Part shown: positions 24,773 through 33,592 of the stretch, one piece after another
How positions within the stretch are numbered: position 1 is the first letter of the stretch
How the letters are laid out: each line of letters opens with the position of its first letter
Assembly: GCA_002440705.1 (NCBI GenBank)
Contig: DJVA01000090.1
Location: forward strand, 1 to 56,563
DNA from: Flavobacteriaceae bacterium UBA6268
GTDB taxonomy: Bacteria > Bacteroidota > Bacteroidia > Flavobacteriales > Flavobacteriaceae
Reading direction: 5' to 3'
Length of the DNA stretch: 56,563 nucleotides
Translations under genes and position numbers: made by a program
The notes under the pieces: generated by a model
The model's input: the letters and a program-made list of their open reading frames with translations, nothing else
Database searches by the model: none
What the model was told of the DNA's origin: nothing

Positions 24773-25504
24773 ATGCCCAGCGCCCTGGTGGTGATACCAA
24801 CATACAACGAGATCGAGAACATTGAAAAACTGCTTCGCAATGTTTTTTCTTTACAACGCTCTTTTCATGTATTGGTGGTAGACGATCAATCGCCCGACTT
24901 AACGGCGCTAAAGGTAAAGGAACTGATGGAGGAGTTTCCCCTGCAACTTTTTTTACTGGAGCGAAAGGGGAAAATGGGATTGGGAACCGCTTACATCGCT
25001 GGATTTAACTGGGCATTGGAACGAAAATACGATTACATCTTTGAAATGGATGCCGATTTTTCCCATAACCCAAACGATTTGATCCGCTTGTTCAATGCCT
25101 GTGAAAAGGAAGGCTACGATGTGTCCATAGGTTCTCGTTACAAAACGGGGGTTAATGTGGTAAACTGGCCCATGAGCCGTGTGCTGCTGTCTTGGATGGC
25201 CTCTAAATATGTGCGTTTCATCACAGGGATGCACATTGCCGATACAACCGCAGGGTTTGTGTGTTACCGTCGTGCGGTACTGGAACACTTGCGTCTCGAC
25301 AAAATACAATTTGTTGGGTATGCCTTTCAGATAGAGATGAAATTTAAGGCGTACCTTAGTAAATTCAAGATAGTGGAGGTGCCGGTCATCTTTACCGACC
25401 GTACCAAGGGGGAATCCAAAATGAACAAACGTATCATTTCCGAAGCCATCTTTGGGGTCATCTCCATGAAATTGAAAAGCTTATTCAAAACCTACGAAAT
25501 ATGA
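24773..25504 (+). CDS. Polyprenol monophosphomannose synthase (GT2)
   Basis: A 243-residue GT-A glycosyltransferase. VVIPTYNEIENIEKLL starts the Rossmann-like fold, LVVDDQSPD is the nucleotide-binding strand, and FEMDADFSHNP carries the DxD metal motif. GSRYKTGVNVVNWP and ADTTAGFVCYRR are typical of dolichol/polyprenol-phosphate mannose synthases. No C-terminal TM domain is present, as in soluble Dpm1. It would load mannose from GDP-mannose onto a polyprenyl phosphate for envelope glycosylation. Its stop overlaps the pyrC start by four bases. Confidence 0.9.
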   Translation: MPSALVVIPTYNEIENIEKLLRNVFSLQRSFHVLVVDDQSPDLTALKVKELMEEFPLQLFLLERKGKMGLGTAYIAGFNWALERKYDYIFEMDADFSHNPNDLIRLFNACEKEGYDVSIGSRYKTGVNVVNWPMSRVLLSWMASKYVRFITGMHIADTTAGFVCYRRAVLEHLRLDKIQFVGYAFQIEMKFKAYLSKFKIVEVPVIFTDRTKGESKMNKRIISEAIFGVISMKLKSLFKTYEI

Positions 25505-26844
25505 TAAGGACGGTGCTGATTAAAAATGCGAACCTGGTAAACGAGGGGAAGGTGTTCAATGGCGATTTACTGATTGAGGGCGATCGCATAGCCGACATTT
25601 CCGAAAGCATCAGTTCCAAATCGTCCAATACCCTGGTAATTGAAGCCGACGGGCTCTTCTTGCTGCCCGGGATGATCGACGATCAGGTCCATTTCAGGGA
25701 GCCGGGCCTTACCCACAAGGCCACCATCGAAACCGAATCCAAAGCGGCGGTAGCAGGGGGGATTACCTCTTTTATCGAAATGCCCAATACCATTCCGCAG
25801 GCAACCACTATCGAATTGTTGGAAGAAAAATTTTCAAGGGCAGCAGAAACGTCCTGGGCTAACTATTCGTTCATGTTTGGTGGTACTAACGACAATTTGG
25901 AGGAAATCCTGAAAGTAGACCCCGCCAAAGTGGCTGGGTTGAAATTGTTTTTGGGCTCTTCTACCGGAAATATGCTGGTGGACAATCCAAAATCCCTTGA
26001 AGCCATTTTCAGCAAAACGCCTTTGATCATCTCGACGCATTGTGAAGACGAAGGCACCATCAAAAAGAATCTGGAAACCTCCCTGGCCCAGTATGGAGAA
26101 GACATCCCAGTTTCGCTTCACCCCTTCATCCGAAGCGAAGAGGCCTGCTACCTGTCCTCGTCCAAAGCAGTGGAATTGGCCAAAAAAACTGGGGCAAGGT
26201 TGCACGTATTTCACCTTTCCACAGCCAAAGAAACCCAATTGTTCCAAAAAAAGAAATCGCTCGCCGACAAGAAAATCACCGCCGAGGTGTGCATCCACCA
26301 CCTTTGGTTTTCCGATGAAGACTATGCCACAAAGGGCAACAAAATAAAATGGAACCCTGCGGTAAAAACAGCCAAGGACCGCGATGGCCTTTGGAAGGCC
26401 TTGTTGGACGACCGCATCGATGTCATTGCTACCGATCATGCTCCGCACACCTTAGAGGAAAAGCAACAAGGCTATACCAAGGCTCCTTCTGGAGGGCCCC
26501 TAGTGCAACATGCTTTGGTGGCACTCTTGGAAATGCATCATCGAGGGAAAATACCTTTGGAAAAAATCGTAGAGAAGTTTGCACACAATCCCGCCCTCTT
26601 GTTCGAAATCAAGGACCGGGGCTATTTGCGGAAAGGCTACAAAGCCGATTTGGTACTGGTGGACCTCAATGCCCCCTGGACCGTGAACAAGGAAAACATC
26701 CTGTACAAATGCGGCTGGTCGCCTTTTGAGGGGACTGTATTCAAATCGAGGGTCACCCATACCTTTGTGAACGGACAATTGGCCTACGAACATGGGAAGT
26801 TTCCCAACAGGACCCATGGCGAACGCTTAACCTTCAACCGGTAA
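25501..26844 (+). CDS. pyrC: Dihydroorotase
   Basis: A 447-residue amidohydrolase. DQVHFREPGLTHKATIETES contains the paired metal-binding position (here VHFREPG for the usual DxHxHxR) and the dihydroorotase signature; EMPNTIP, THCEDE and ATDHAPH complete the site. It cyclises carbamoyl aspartate to dihydroorotate in pyrimidine synthesis. The first metal motif reads QVHF, with the first His replaced by Gln-Val context, as in other Bacteroidota members I recall. Four-base overlap with the glycosyltransferase and one-base overlap (TAATG) with DUF4296. Confidence 0.93.
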   Translation: MIRTVLIKNANLVNEGKVFNGDLLIEGDRIADISESISSKSSNTLVIEADGLFLLPGMIDDQVHFREPGLTHKATIETESKAAVAGGITSFIEMPNTIPQATTIELLEEKFSRAAETSWANYSFMFGGTNDNLEEILKVDPAKVAGLKLFLGSSTGNMLVDNPKSLEAIFSKTPLIISTHCEDEGTIKKNLETSLAQYGEDIPVSLHPFIRSEEACYLSSSKAVELAKKTGARLHVFHLSTAKETQLFQKKKSLADKKITAEVCIHHLWFSDEDYATKGNKIKWNPAVKTAKDRDGLWKALLDDRIDVIATDHAPHTLEEKQQGYTKAPSGGPLVQHALVALLEMHHRGKIPLEKIVEKFAHNPALLFEIKDRGYLRKGYKADLVLVDLNAPWTVNKENILYKCGWSPFEGTVFKSRVTHTFVNGQLAYEHGKFPNRTHGERLTFNR

Positions 26845-27278
26845 TGAAACGATGGCTATACATATTGGTGCTCCTCAGCATTATTTCCTGTCAGGATGTG
26901 AAATGGCCCGATAAGCCCAAAAACCTCATCCCCAAGGAAACCATGGTCGAGATTTTGGCCGAATCCTACACCGGAAATGCAGCACGTAGTGTCAAAAATC
27001 GAGTCATCCGTGATGCAGGCATCCACTTGGACTCCCTAATTTATAGCAAATACGGGGTCGATAGCTTGTCCTTCGCGCAAAGCAATACCTACTACGCCTC
27101 CCAATTGAACGAGTATCTGGACATCATGAAACGGGTAGAAGCAAAATTGGAGGCAAAAAAGGCCCTCATCGATACGACCTTGGCCCAGGAAACCCAAAAA
27201 CGACAAGACAGTCTTAAAGCTTACCGCGAAGCACAGATTCGACAAAGCGATTCCCTCCGCAAGGCAGTTCAGGACTGA
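26844..27278 (+). CDS. DUF4296 lipoprotein
   Basis: A 144-residue protein with a lipoprotein signal ending at C16 (LSIISC). KPKNLIPKETMVEILAE followed by a helical YSKYGVDSLSFAQSNTYYA matches DUF4296, a Bacteroidota family usually downstream of pyrC. The C-terminal third is a charged coiled coil (about 100-144). Function unknown; probably an outer-membrane lipoprotein facing the periplasm. Its 3' end overlaps the convergent epimerase by ten bases. Confidence 0.86.
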   Translation: MKRWLYILVLLSIISCQDVKWPDKPKNLIPKETMVEILAESYTGNAARSVKNRVIRDAGIHLDSLIYSKYGVDSLSFAQSNTYYASQLNEYLDIMKRVEAKLEAKKALIDTTLAQETQKRQDSLKAYREAQIRQSDSLRKAVQD

Positions 27279-28282
27279 TCTTTTTGATACGCCGAAGCTA
27301 CCCTTTTTATCGTTAAGTCAATAGGCGTGAAGTTAGCTCCCAATGCGGTTTGAATTTTAGAACTGCTATAGTTGGAATGGGTGAATAGCGATCGTACGGT
27401 GGCTTTCAATAACCTGCGTTTGGTGCCAAACAGCTTGCTCGACCACCCATCCAGGGTGCTTAGTGCCATTAAGAGCATTTTGGAAGCTTTTTTCTTTGGA
27501 GCAGGCTTCCCAAAGGCGTTGGAAAACAATTCCAATAGGCGGGCATAGGAAAGGTTTTCGGCCACCAAGACAAACTGTTCGTTGTGGATGTTGCTTTTCA
27601 TCAAGCCAATCATAATAGTGACCACATCCCGTACGTCTACAAAACCGGTGCCGCCATCGGTAACGTAATGCACGCCCTTGGCAGCGCGTTGTACAATCAC
27701 ACCACTTCCGGAGTTCCAATACCCTTCGCCCAAGATCACCCCCGGGTTCACAATCACCACCTTTAAACCCTCTTGGGAGCTGCGCCACACCTCCATCTCG
27801 GCGCCGTACTTGGTAATGGCATACACACTGTTGCGATCCTCTGGGTTCCAGGCACTGTGTTCATCCATGAAGGCCGTGGCCTCGACAGGATGCCCCAAGG
27901 TAGCAATGGAGCTCACGTAGCACAGTTTTTCAACCTGGAAATGCAAACAGAGGTTTACCACATTCGCTGTACCTTCGATGTTGGCTTTTTTCAGGGCTTG
28001 GTAATGTTTGGGGTTAAAACTGATAAATGCCGCGCAGTGATACACTTGGGTAATGCCCTCAAAGGCTTGGGTTAAGGCCGGAAGGTCGGTGAGGTTGGCT
28101 TCCACCCATTCGATTCGTTGGTACAGCACTTCAGGGGCATCGGTATAGGACAAAAACACGGTTTGCACCGACAGCAAGTCGCTCGACTTGCGATGGGTAG
28201 CCCGCACCTTGGGGTGCTCCTGCAGTAAGTGGTAGAGCAGGTGTGCCCCCACCAAACCGGTTCCGCCTGTCACTAGTATCAT
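27269..28282 (-). CDS. NAD-dependent epimerase/dehydratase family protein
   Basis: 337 residues from the ATG at 28282, which opens directly with the Rossmann motif MILVTGGTGLVGAHLLYHLL. A 130-codon open extension upstream runs into tyrS and is rejected. The extended SDR pattern continues with VYHCAAFISF, YVSSIATLG and a YAITKYGAE catalytic Tyr-x3-Lys. It resembles dihydroflavonol-4-reductase-like SDRs; the substrate is unknown. Divergent from tyrS; its 3' end overlaps DUF4296 by ten bases. Confidence 0.9.
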   Translation of the reverse strand: MILVTGGTGLVGAHLLYHLLQEHPKVRATHRKSSDLLSVQTVFLSYTDAPEVLYQRIEWVEANLTDLPALTQAFEGITQVYHCAAFISFNPKHYQALKKANIEGTANVVNLCLHFQVEKLCYVSSIATLGHPVEATAFMDEHSAWNPEDRNSVYAITKYGAEMEVWRSSQEGLKVVIVNPGVILGEGYWNSGSGVIVQRAAKGVHYVTDGGTGFVDVRDVVTIMIGLMKSNIHNEQFVLVAENLSYARLLELFSNAFGKPAPKKKASKMLLMALSTLDGWSSKLFGTKRRLLKATVRSLFTHSNYSSSKIQTALGANFTPIDLTIKRVASAYQKDQS

Positions 28283-28335
28283 GTTACGAAAGTACTCTTT
28301 TTTGGCGGAAACTTTCGCAATTGAAAAGGGCCAAC

Positions 28336-28343
28336 TATCTTTG
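28336..28343 (+). promoter_or_regulatory. -7 box (TATCTTTG) for tyrS
   Basis: TATCTTTG matches TAnnTTTG, 17 bases before the tyrS ATG chosen. TTTC at 28313-28316 lies 19 bases upstream, one base off TTTG. It sits in the divergent gap to the epimerase gene. Confidence 0.6.
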
Positions 28344-28360
28344 CAAGCAAATCCTTGATG

Positions 28361-29656
28361 ATGCTGAAAAACTTTATCGAAGAACTCTCTTGGCGCGGCA
28401 TGGTACACGACGTGATGCCCGATACCGAAGCACACCTCAACGAAACCCTCCGCAGTGCCTATGTGGGGTTCGACCCTACGGCCGATTCGCTGCACATTGG
28501 CAACCTGGTTCCCATTATGTTGTTGGCCCATTTCCAACGTTGCGGGCACCGGCCCATTGCCTTGGTGGGCGGTGCTACGGGCATGATTGGCGATCCCTCG
28601 GGGAAATCCAGCGAGCGCAACCTTTTGGATGAGGCTACCCTTCGGCACAACCAGGAATGCGTCAAAAACCAACTCTCCCAGTTCTTGGACTTTACTTCAG
28701 GAGCTGAAAACCAAGCGCTCATGGTCAACAACTACGATTGGATGAAGGAGTTCAGCTTTTTAGACTTTATCCGCGACGTGGGGAAGCACATCACCGTTAA
28801 CTACATGATGGCCAAGGACTCGGTCAAAAACCGCATTGCGGGCGAGGGCAGCGAAGGCATGTCCTTTACGGAGTTTACCTACCAATTGGTACAGGGGTAC
28901 GATTTTTTGTATTTGTTCCAGCACCACCAGTGCACCCTCCAGATGGGTGGTAGCGACCAGTGGGGCAACATCACTACGGGAACCGAACTCATCCGCCGCA
29001 TCGGCAATGGGAAAGGTTACGCCCTTACCTGTCCGTTGATTACCAAAAGCGACGGCAGCAAGTTTGGCAAGAGCGAAGGCGGCAACATTTGGTTGGATGC
29101 CGAACGCACCTCTCCCTACAAATTCTACCAATATTGGATGAACACCAGCGACGAGGATGCGGAGAAGTACATTAAGATTTTCACCTTTCTGGACCGTAAA
29201 ACCATCGAGGCCTTGGTCGCCGAACACCAAGAAGCCCCCCATCTAAGGCTCCTTCAAAAACGTTTGGCAGAAGAAATCACCATTACGGTACATGGCCGGG
29301 AAGCCTATGACAATGCTGTGGCAGCCTCGGAAATCCTTTTCGGTAAATCTACTTCGGACCATTTGAAAAAGCTGAACGAGAAGATGTTCCTCGAAGTGTT
29401 TGAAGGTGTGCCGCAGGCAGAGGTTTCTCTTTCCATCATCGAAAACGGGCTCGACATCGTTGGGGCCTTGGCTGAACAGTCGGGTTTCCTGAAATCCAAC
29501 GGGGAAGCACGACGTGCTTTGAAGGAAAACTCCATTTCGGTGAACAAGGAGAAAGTGGGGGAAGACTTTACCCTTACAAAAACGGACTTGATTGATGGTC
29601 GCTATGTATTGCTCCAGCGCGGTAAGAAATCCTATTTCATCCTGAAAGCGCTTTAA
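28361..29656 (+). CDS. tyrS: Tyrosyl-tRNA synthetase
   Basis: 431 residues from the ATG at 28361; an ATG one codon earlier and a TTG two codons earlier are alternatives. FDPTADSLHIGNLVPIM holds the class I HIGH motif and KFGKSEGG is the KMSKS loop equivalent. LQMGGSDQWGNITTG is the tyrosine-binding signature. The C-terminal S4-like RNA-binding domain starts near KSNGEARRALKENSISVN. Charges tRNA-Tyr. A strong terminator follows. Confidence 0.97.
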   Translation: MLKNFIEELSWRGMVHDVMPDTEAHLNETLRSAYVGFDPTADSLHIGNLVPIMLLAHFQRCGHRPIALVGGATGMIGDPSGKSSERNLLDEATLRHNQECVKNQLSQFLDFTSGAENQALMVNNYDWMKEFSFLDFIRDVGKHITVNYMMAKDSVKNRIAGEGSEGMSFTEFTYQLVQGYDFLYLFQHHQCTLQMGGSDQWGNITTGTELIRRIGNGKGYALTCPLITKSDGSKFGKSEGGNIWLDAERTSPYKFYQYWMNTSDEDAEKYIKIFTFLDRKTIEALVAEHQEAPHLRLLQKRLAEEITITVHGREAYDNAVAASEILFGKSTSDHLKKLNEKMFLEVFEGVPQAEVSLSIIENGLDIVGALAEQSGFLKSNGEARRALKENSISVNKEKVGEDFTLTKTDLIDGRYVLLQRGKKSYFILKAL

Positions 29657-29676
29657 CAGGAAACGTATAAAAAACA

Positions 29677-29702
29677 GAAAGCCCCGCATCTGCGGGGCTT
29701 TC
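29677..29702 (+). terminator. Intrinsic terminator after tyrS
   Basis: GAAAGCCCCGC pairs with GCGGGGCTTTC around a four-base loop, 20 bases past the stop. The T-tract is short (TTT), so part of the stem supplies the U residues. Confidence 0.85.
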
Positions 29703-29720
29703 AACTAACTAACCAACCAA

Positions 29721-29755
29721 TTATGAAGTAGTCAGGGAATTTTCCCTTTTCATAA
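29721..29755. repeat. Imperfect inverted repeat between tyrS and DUF350
   Basis: TTATGAA (29721-29727) faces TTCATAA (29749-29755), and inside it GGGAA (29735-29739) faces TTCCC (29742-29746). It could form an interrupted hairpin ending the DUF350 transcript on the minus strand, but the stem is weak. Confidence 0.35.
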
Positions 29756-29797
29756 CTACACTATCAGTCGCAACTCTTGCCAATTCATTACAGCCAA

Positions 29798-30313
29798 TTA
29801 CATAAAATTTGAAACTTCCGGATAGGGCACCAAGGAACTGATCAAGAGGGCGATGCTTTCTTTCACGATCAGGGTAATGCTTACCAAGGTCGCGGCTACC
29901 AATACGGCCACGGCCACGTTGTTGTTCTGTATTTCCCTGAATTCGTTAATGCCCCTTGTAAGGATGGAAAAGAGGAAAAACACCGAAACGTTAATGATGA
30001 CCGCCGCCAAAAACCCAATAAACAGATAAATGCCCGAATATTTGATGATGGTGGCCAAGTCGACCGCCTCGGATTGGGTGGTAGCCAACCGCACCACATT
30101 GGTAATGGAAGGCAGGATTTCGCTTAGGATCATCCCGATGCTCAAAACAATCCCTGCAGTGAACACCGTAAACGCTACGTTATTGCCATGAAGTTCTTGC
30201 CTTTTAAAGAACAATCGGTTAAGGATGCTGTAGGAAACGTACATGATGACCACCGTTACAACGATGGATAGCACGATTTCAAAAAGGGCCAAGGTAAAAA
30301 GCTGCTTGTTCAT
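29798..30313 (-). CDS. DUF350 (YjfL-like) membrane protein
   Basis: A 171-residue protein with four to five TM helices. The two-fold repeat (YVSYSILNRLFF ... NNVAFTVFTAGIVLSIG and later FREIQNNNVAVAVLVAATLV) is the DUF350 signature: each half has NN followed by AVAV or AFTV. DUF350/YjfL genes are known to travel with polyamine and glutathionylspermidine-type enzymes in other bacteria. Last gene of a three-gene operon, seven bases after the transglutaminase-like gene. Function unknown. Confidence 0.88.
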   Translation of the reverse strand: MNKQLFTLALFEIVLSIVVTVVIMYVSYSILNRLFFKRQELHGNNVAFTVFTAGIVLSIGMILSEILPSITNVVRLATTQSEAVDLATIIKYSGIYLFIGFLAAVIINVSVFFLFSILTRGINEFREIQNNNVAVAVLVAATLVSITLIVKESIALLISSLVPYPEVSNFM

Positions 30314-30320
30314 AATTTAA

Positions 30321-31355
30321 TTATTTACTGGTTAGGACCACGTCCCAATAATTGATGTCATTGAAATTGACAGGAAGTTGCCCTGCCGTGTAATATTTTG
30401 CAGTGGTTTCCCAAACTACGTATTTTTTCCCGTAGTAGGTTTTGTAAATACCACTGGCGGGAAGGTTGATACCGATGATGGAATGTCGATAAAAATCACT
30501 ATTCAGAATGGCGACGTCGTAATTGAAATATTTTAATACGGAATAGATAAGGACGGTCCGTGTGTCGCAATCGCCTTTGAGGTTCTGCAAAAAGGATACG
30601 GGGTTTTGGATGCCGTAGGGAATGTTGCCGATACAGCATTCGGGGCATTGCTCCAATAGTTGCCTAATGGATTCCTCATAATTGTTGGCACTGAGGCAGG
30701 CATCCTGAAAGACAAACGAATAAGGGATGTCCTGTACGCAACTAATCACCATTTCGGCAAATTCCATTTGGTTGAGTTTCCGCTGCTGGTGAATATCTTC
30801 AAAAGCGTGCATCACCAAATCCAAACTGGGGGTATCGGTACGTTCGATATGATCGTACAACCTCCCCCAAAAATTAGCACTTCCGGAGGGCTTGTAACGA
30901 TCGATGTGTCGATCCAGTCGCAAGAAATCCTTTTCTCGAACCGTAAGTTTTCCTTGGTAACTATTCCCAAAATTGTCCTTCCAAACCCTATGGCTGGAGT
31001 AGACCGAAACCGTATCGACTCCCTCTACGATGGTCGATTTGGCAACGCCTTCTTCTACGTTGAAAGTGGTGTCTTCCTTAACAGAGGTTTTTACAAAATC
31101 CAATAAGCTCAGCAAAACGAAACGGACACCCATAATAATCAAAAACACCAAAATAATGTTCTTGAAAATGGACGATACCCTGGGGGTTCCAACCATCTTG
31201 GTCGTCAGCAAAACGGAAAATACTGCGGTAATAAGGAAGGCAATCACCACTTTAATTCCAAAGAAGACTGAAATGATGGCAGTGCCCAAAAAGCATAACA
31301 AACCAAAGACAAAAAGCCAAAGGCAGCCGTTGTTTTTCTGTGGGCTATCTGTCAT
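30321..31355 (-). CDS. Membrane protein with transglutaminase-like domain
   Basis: A 344-residue protein. TM helices at about 10-30, 34-52 and 61-83 precede a soluble domain. The C-terminal part has a papain/transglutaminase-like triad pattern: C263 in GDCDTRTVLI, H291 in YRHSIIGI and E316 in VVWETTA, with Glu in place of the usual Asp. A second cysteine pair, CPECC, precedes it. The domain would sit outside or at the membrane. Whether it is a protease, amidase or crosslinker is unknown. Its ATG shares one base with the LuxE-like stop (TAATG), so the two are coupled. Confidence 0.72.
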   Translation of the reverse strand: MTDSPQKNNGCLWLFVFGLLCFLGTAIISVFFGIKVVIAFLITAVFSVLLTTKMVGTPRVSSIFKNIILVFLIIMGVRFVLLSLLDFVKTSVKEDTTFNVEEGVAKSTIVEGVDTVSVYSSHRVWKDNFGNSYQGKLTVREKDFLRLDRHIDRYKPSGSANFWGRLYDHIERTDTPSLDLVMHAFEDIHQQRKLNQMEFAEMVISCVQDIPYSFVFQDACLSANNYEESIRQLLEQCPECCIGNIPYGIQNPVSFLQNLKGDCDTRTVLIYSVLKYFNYDVAILNSDFYRHSIIGINLPASGIYKTYYGKKYVVWETTAKYYTAGQLPVNFNDINYWDVVLTSK

Positions 31356-32329
31356 TAGAGTACCATAAGATTACATCCTCGAATATCGCTATGGTCAAAT
31401 CTACCTAAAATTTTGAAATTTCCATGCGCATCTACCTTTCCCAAATCCTGGGTCGCAATAAACGAACAACTGTACAGGTTGGCCAAGTCGATGACATTGA
31501 TACCACCAGTCTTTCCCACCACTTTGGTAAACACATCTTCGGGATCGCGCGTGGAGACCCGCATCCAGGGGGGGCATTGAAAAAGCCCATCTCCTTTGGA
31601 GTAAGCTTGCGACAGCAACTCGGTCATTCCGTATTCGCTGTGTATTTCAGACACGCCGAGTCCCTTTTTCAATTGCTCATGAAGGGCTTCTTTGATCATT
31701 TCGGGGCGACGCCCCTTCATCCCACCTGTTTCCATCACCAAGGTATGCCTTAGTTGAAAGGGCTGCAGGGCGATCAAATCGAGTAGGGCATACGAAACCC
31801 CCATCAAGATTGTGGGTTGCCTTTGTGCTTCCAATTGGAGCAGGGTTTCGGAAAGTGCTTCCAGATTGTGGAGGTAGAAACCACTGGCGGCATGACTACT
31901 TTTTTCGATCAGGGTATTTGCCATATAGACCAGCGAAGAACCTTCGCGTTGCAGATAGGAAGGAAGCAAGGCCAAAATGGCCCAATCCGATGGCGCCCCA
32001 TAATGCTGTTGAAAGGTCCTTAAAAAGCTTTTTTCATACAGTTGGGGCTCTGCCACAAAATGTGTACTGGGTACCGTACCCGTGGTCCCGCTACTGGTAA
32101 AGGTAAGTCGCGGGGTTTTTTCTTCGGAAATGATGCGGTGGGTTTTGAACAATTGGATGGGCAGGTAGGGGATGTCTTCGATATGCCGAACATTTTGGGG
32201 AGCCTTTTTCAAGAGATTACAAAACGTCCTGTAAGACTCCACATGGCTGTATTGGTACTGGAATACTTCCAGCGCCACCGATTCAAACTGCTGTTGTGTG
32301 GTAATATGAAACAAGGCTTCTTCAAGCAT
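31355..32329 (-). CDS. LuxE-like acyl-protein synthetase / acyltransferase
   Basis: A 324-residue protein. LTFTSSGTTGTVPSTHF is the nucleotide-binding loop of adenylate-forming (ANL) enzymes as seen in LuxE, and EYGMTELLSQAYS is the later ANL motif with Glu. LuxE activates fatty acids as acyl-AMP and transfers them to a thiol. No lux genes are present. The gene is common in Flavobacteriia as a stand-alone enzyme; a role in acylation or in making an activated carboxylate is inferred. First gene of the LuxE/transglutaminase/DUF350 operon, with a -7 box four bases before the ATG. Confidence 0.82.
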   Translation of the reverse strand: MLEEALFHITTQQQFESVALEVFQYQYSHVESYRTFCNLLKKAPQNVRHIEDIPYLPIQLFKTHRIISEEKTPRLTFTSSGTTGTVPSTHFVAEPQLYEKSFLRTFQQHYGAPSDWAILALLPSYLQREGSSLVYMANTLIEKSSHAASGFYLHNLEALSETLLQLEAQRQPTILMGVSYALLDLIALQPFQLRHTLVMETGGMKGRRPEMIKEALHEQLKKGLGVSEIHSEYGMTELLSQAYSKGDGLFQCPPWMRVSTRDPEDVFTKVVGKTGGINVIDLANLYSCSFIATQDLGKVDAHGNFKILGRFDHSDIRGCNLMVL

Positions 32330-32333
32330 GGTT

Positions 32334-32341
32334 CAAAAATA
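32334..32341 (-). promoter_or_regulatory. -7 box (TATTTTTG, minus strand) for the LuxE-like operon
   Basis: On the minus strand TATTTTTG matches TAnnTTTG and ends four bases before the ATG at 32329, so the transcript would be nearly leaderless. The upstream terminator hairpin at 32348-32377 occupies part of the -33 region. Confidence 0.45.
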
Positions 32342-32347
32342 GCGAAT

Positions 32348-32377
32348 AAAAAAAGCTTCCGGGATACGGAAGCTTTT
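32348..32377 (-). terminator. Intrinsic terminator after the T9SS cargo gene
   Basis: AAAAGCTTCCG (32351-32361) pairs with CGGAAGCTTTT (32367-32377) around a five-base loop. On the minus strand the stem is followed by a T run (A run at 32348-32354), ending the transcript of the gene at 32403. Confidence 0.9.
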
Positions 32378-32402
32378 AAATAATTGTGTGAAATCAATCA
32401 AA

Positions 32403-33383
32403 CTACTTCACGACCAACTTTTTGGTTTCGGAGGTATTTCCCTGGGAAATCTTTACCAAGTAGATTCCGCTGTTGAGTTTTGAAATGTTCAAACCGTTGG
32501 TTACAGTCTGGTTCATTACCTGCTTTCCAAGCACGTCGAAGATTTGTACTTGTTTCTCGCCGCTGTTTACGGAAGTAATGTTCACATAATCTCTGGCAGG
32601 GTTAGGGTAGATGGAAAACTGGTTGCTTTGGAAGCGTTCGGTTCCAAGGTTTCCAGTGAATACAATGTTATCTAGATAGAAAACTTCGGCAGCGGCATTG
32701 CATCGCGCTTCCACAACCAATTGTACCATGGTGTCTGGGCTTAGGCTTGCCGATGCAGATTGCCATTGAAGGATGTAATTTCCAGTACCACCATCAATCG
32801 GCACAAATTCGTCAAGGTCGAATCCAGTAGAGTTGAACAAGTCGATTTCGGTCGTGTTGGTAAGGTCCTTAATATAAATTCTAAGACGGTCTGAACCACT
32901 TTCGTTCACGGTACCATCCCCTTCGTAATTTCCATTAGACCCATCTCCATTGATGGAAAGGATGTAATCCAAGGTAACTCCTGGGTTGCTGGCCCCGGTA
33001 AGATCTACGGGGTCAAATTCCATAATGTAATTTCCATCGGTATCACTAATCTGGTAGCCTTGGATGCCATCGGTAAAAAGTACTTCGGCACTGGGAGTAA
33101 AATTAGTGACCCCAACAAAGTCTCCATCGGTCAATCCCACATCGGGAGTGTCGTAGGGTTCGTAACGGGCGTCCACACCAAGTTCGGTACCACCCGATTG
33201 GTCTACAGGGGTTTGGCCTGCATTGTTTACCAAGTCGTGGGCCACATTGGCATCACCGGTATCAAAATATTTTCCATCGTTTACTCCGGCTTCGATTACT
33301 TCTTCTTCAAAACTGGTACTGGCAATCTGGGCCATGGAAACTGCAGAGATGCATAAAGCTGCTAAAAGGGTAATTTTTTTCAT
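32403..33383 (-). CDS. Secreted protein with T9SS type A sorting domain
   Basis: A 326-residue protein. A signal peptide ends near AVSMAQ. The middle is a beta-rich region (about 20-245) with many Asp/Gly/Asn, resembling a carbohydrate-binding or jelly-roll module, including NGDGSNGNYEGDG. The C-terminal domain from FSIYPNPARDYVNI to KKLVVK is a type A T9SS sorting signal, cleaved or anchored at the cell surface. No catalytic residues are recognisable. Single-gene unit with its own terminator. Confidence 0.85.
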   Translation of the reverse strand: MKKITLLAALCISAVSMAQIASTSFEEEVIEAGVNDGKYFDTGDANVAHDLVNNAGQTPVDQSGGTELGVDARYEPYDTPDVGLTDGDFVGVTNFTPSAEVLFTDGIQGYQISDTDGNYIMEFDPVDLTGASNPGVTLDYILSINGDGSNGNYEGDGTVNESGSDRLRIYIKDLTNTTEIDLFNSTGFDLDEFVPIDGGTGNYILQWQSASASLSPDTMVQLVVEARCNAAAEVFYLDNIVFTGNLGTERFQSNQFSIYPNPARDYVNITSVNSGEKQVQIFDVLGKQVMNQTVTNGLNISKLNSGIYLVKISQGNTSETKKLVVK

Positions 33384-33592
33384 CGTATAGTATAATTTTT
33401 GCGGTACAAAGTAACATATTTTTTAGGAAAATTTTGGAAGAAAAAACCATCGTTTACCATAAATTAATGGGGTTAAGTGTTTTTTCATTAAATTGTTTCT
33501 TAAATGTTACTTAATCGTTAATAATGCTCATAGAAACGATGGTGCAGGGGATTATGCGTTATATTTAACTTTTGGATGAAATAGGATCAATC

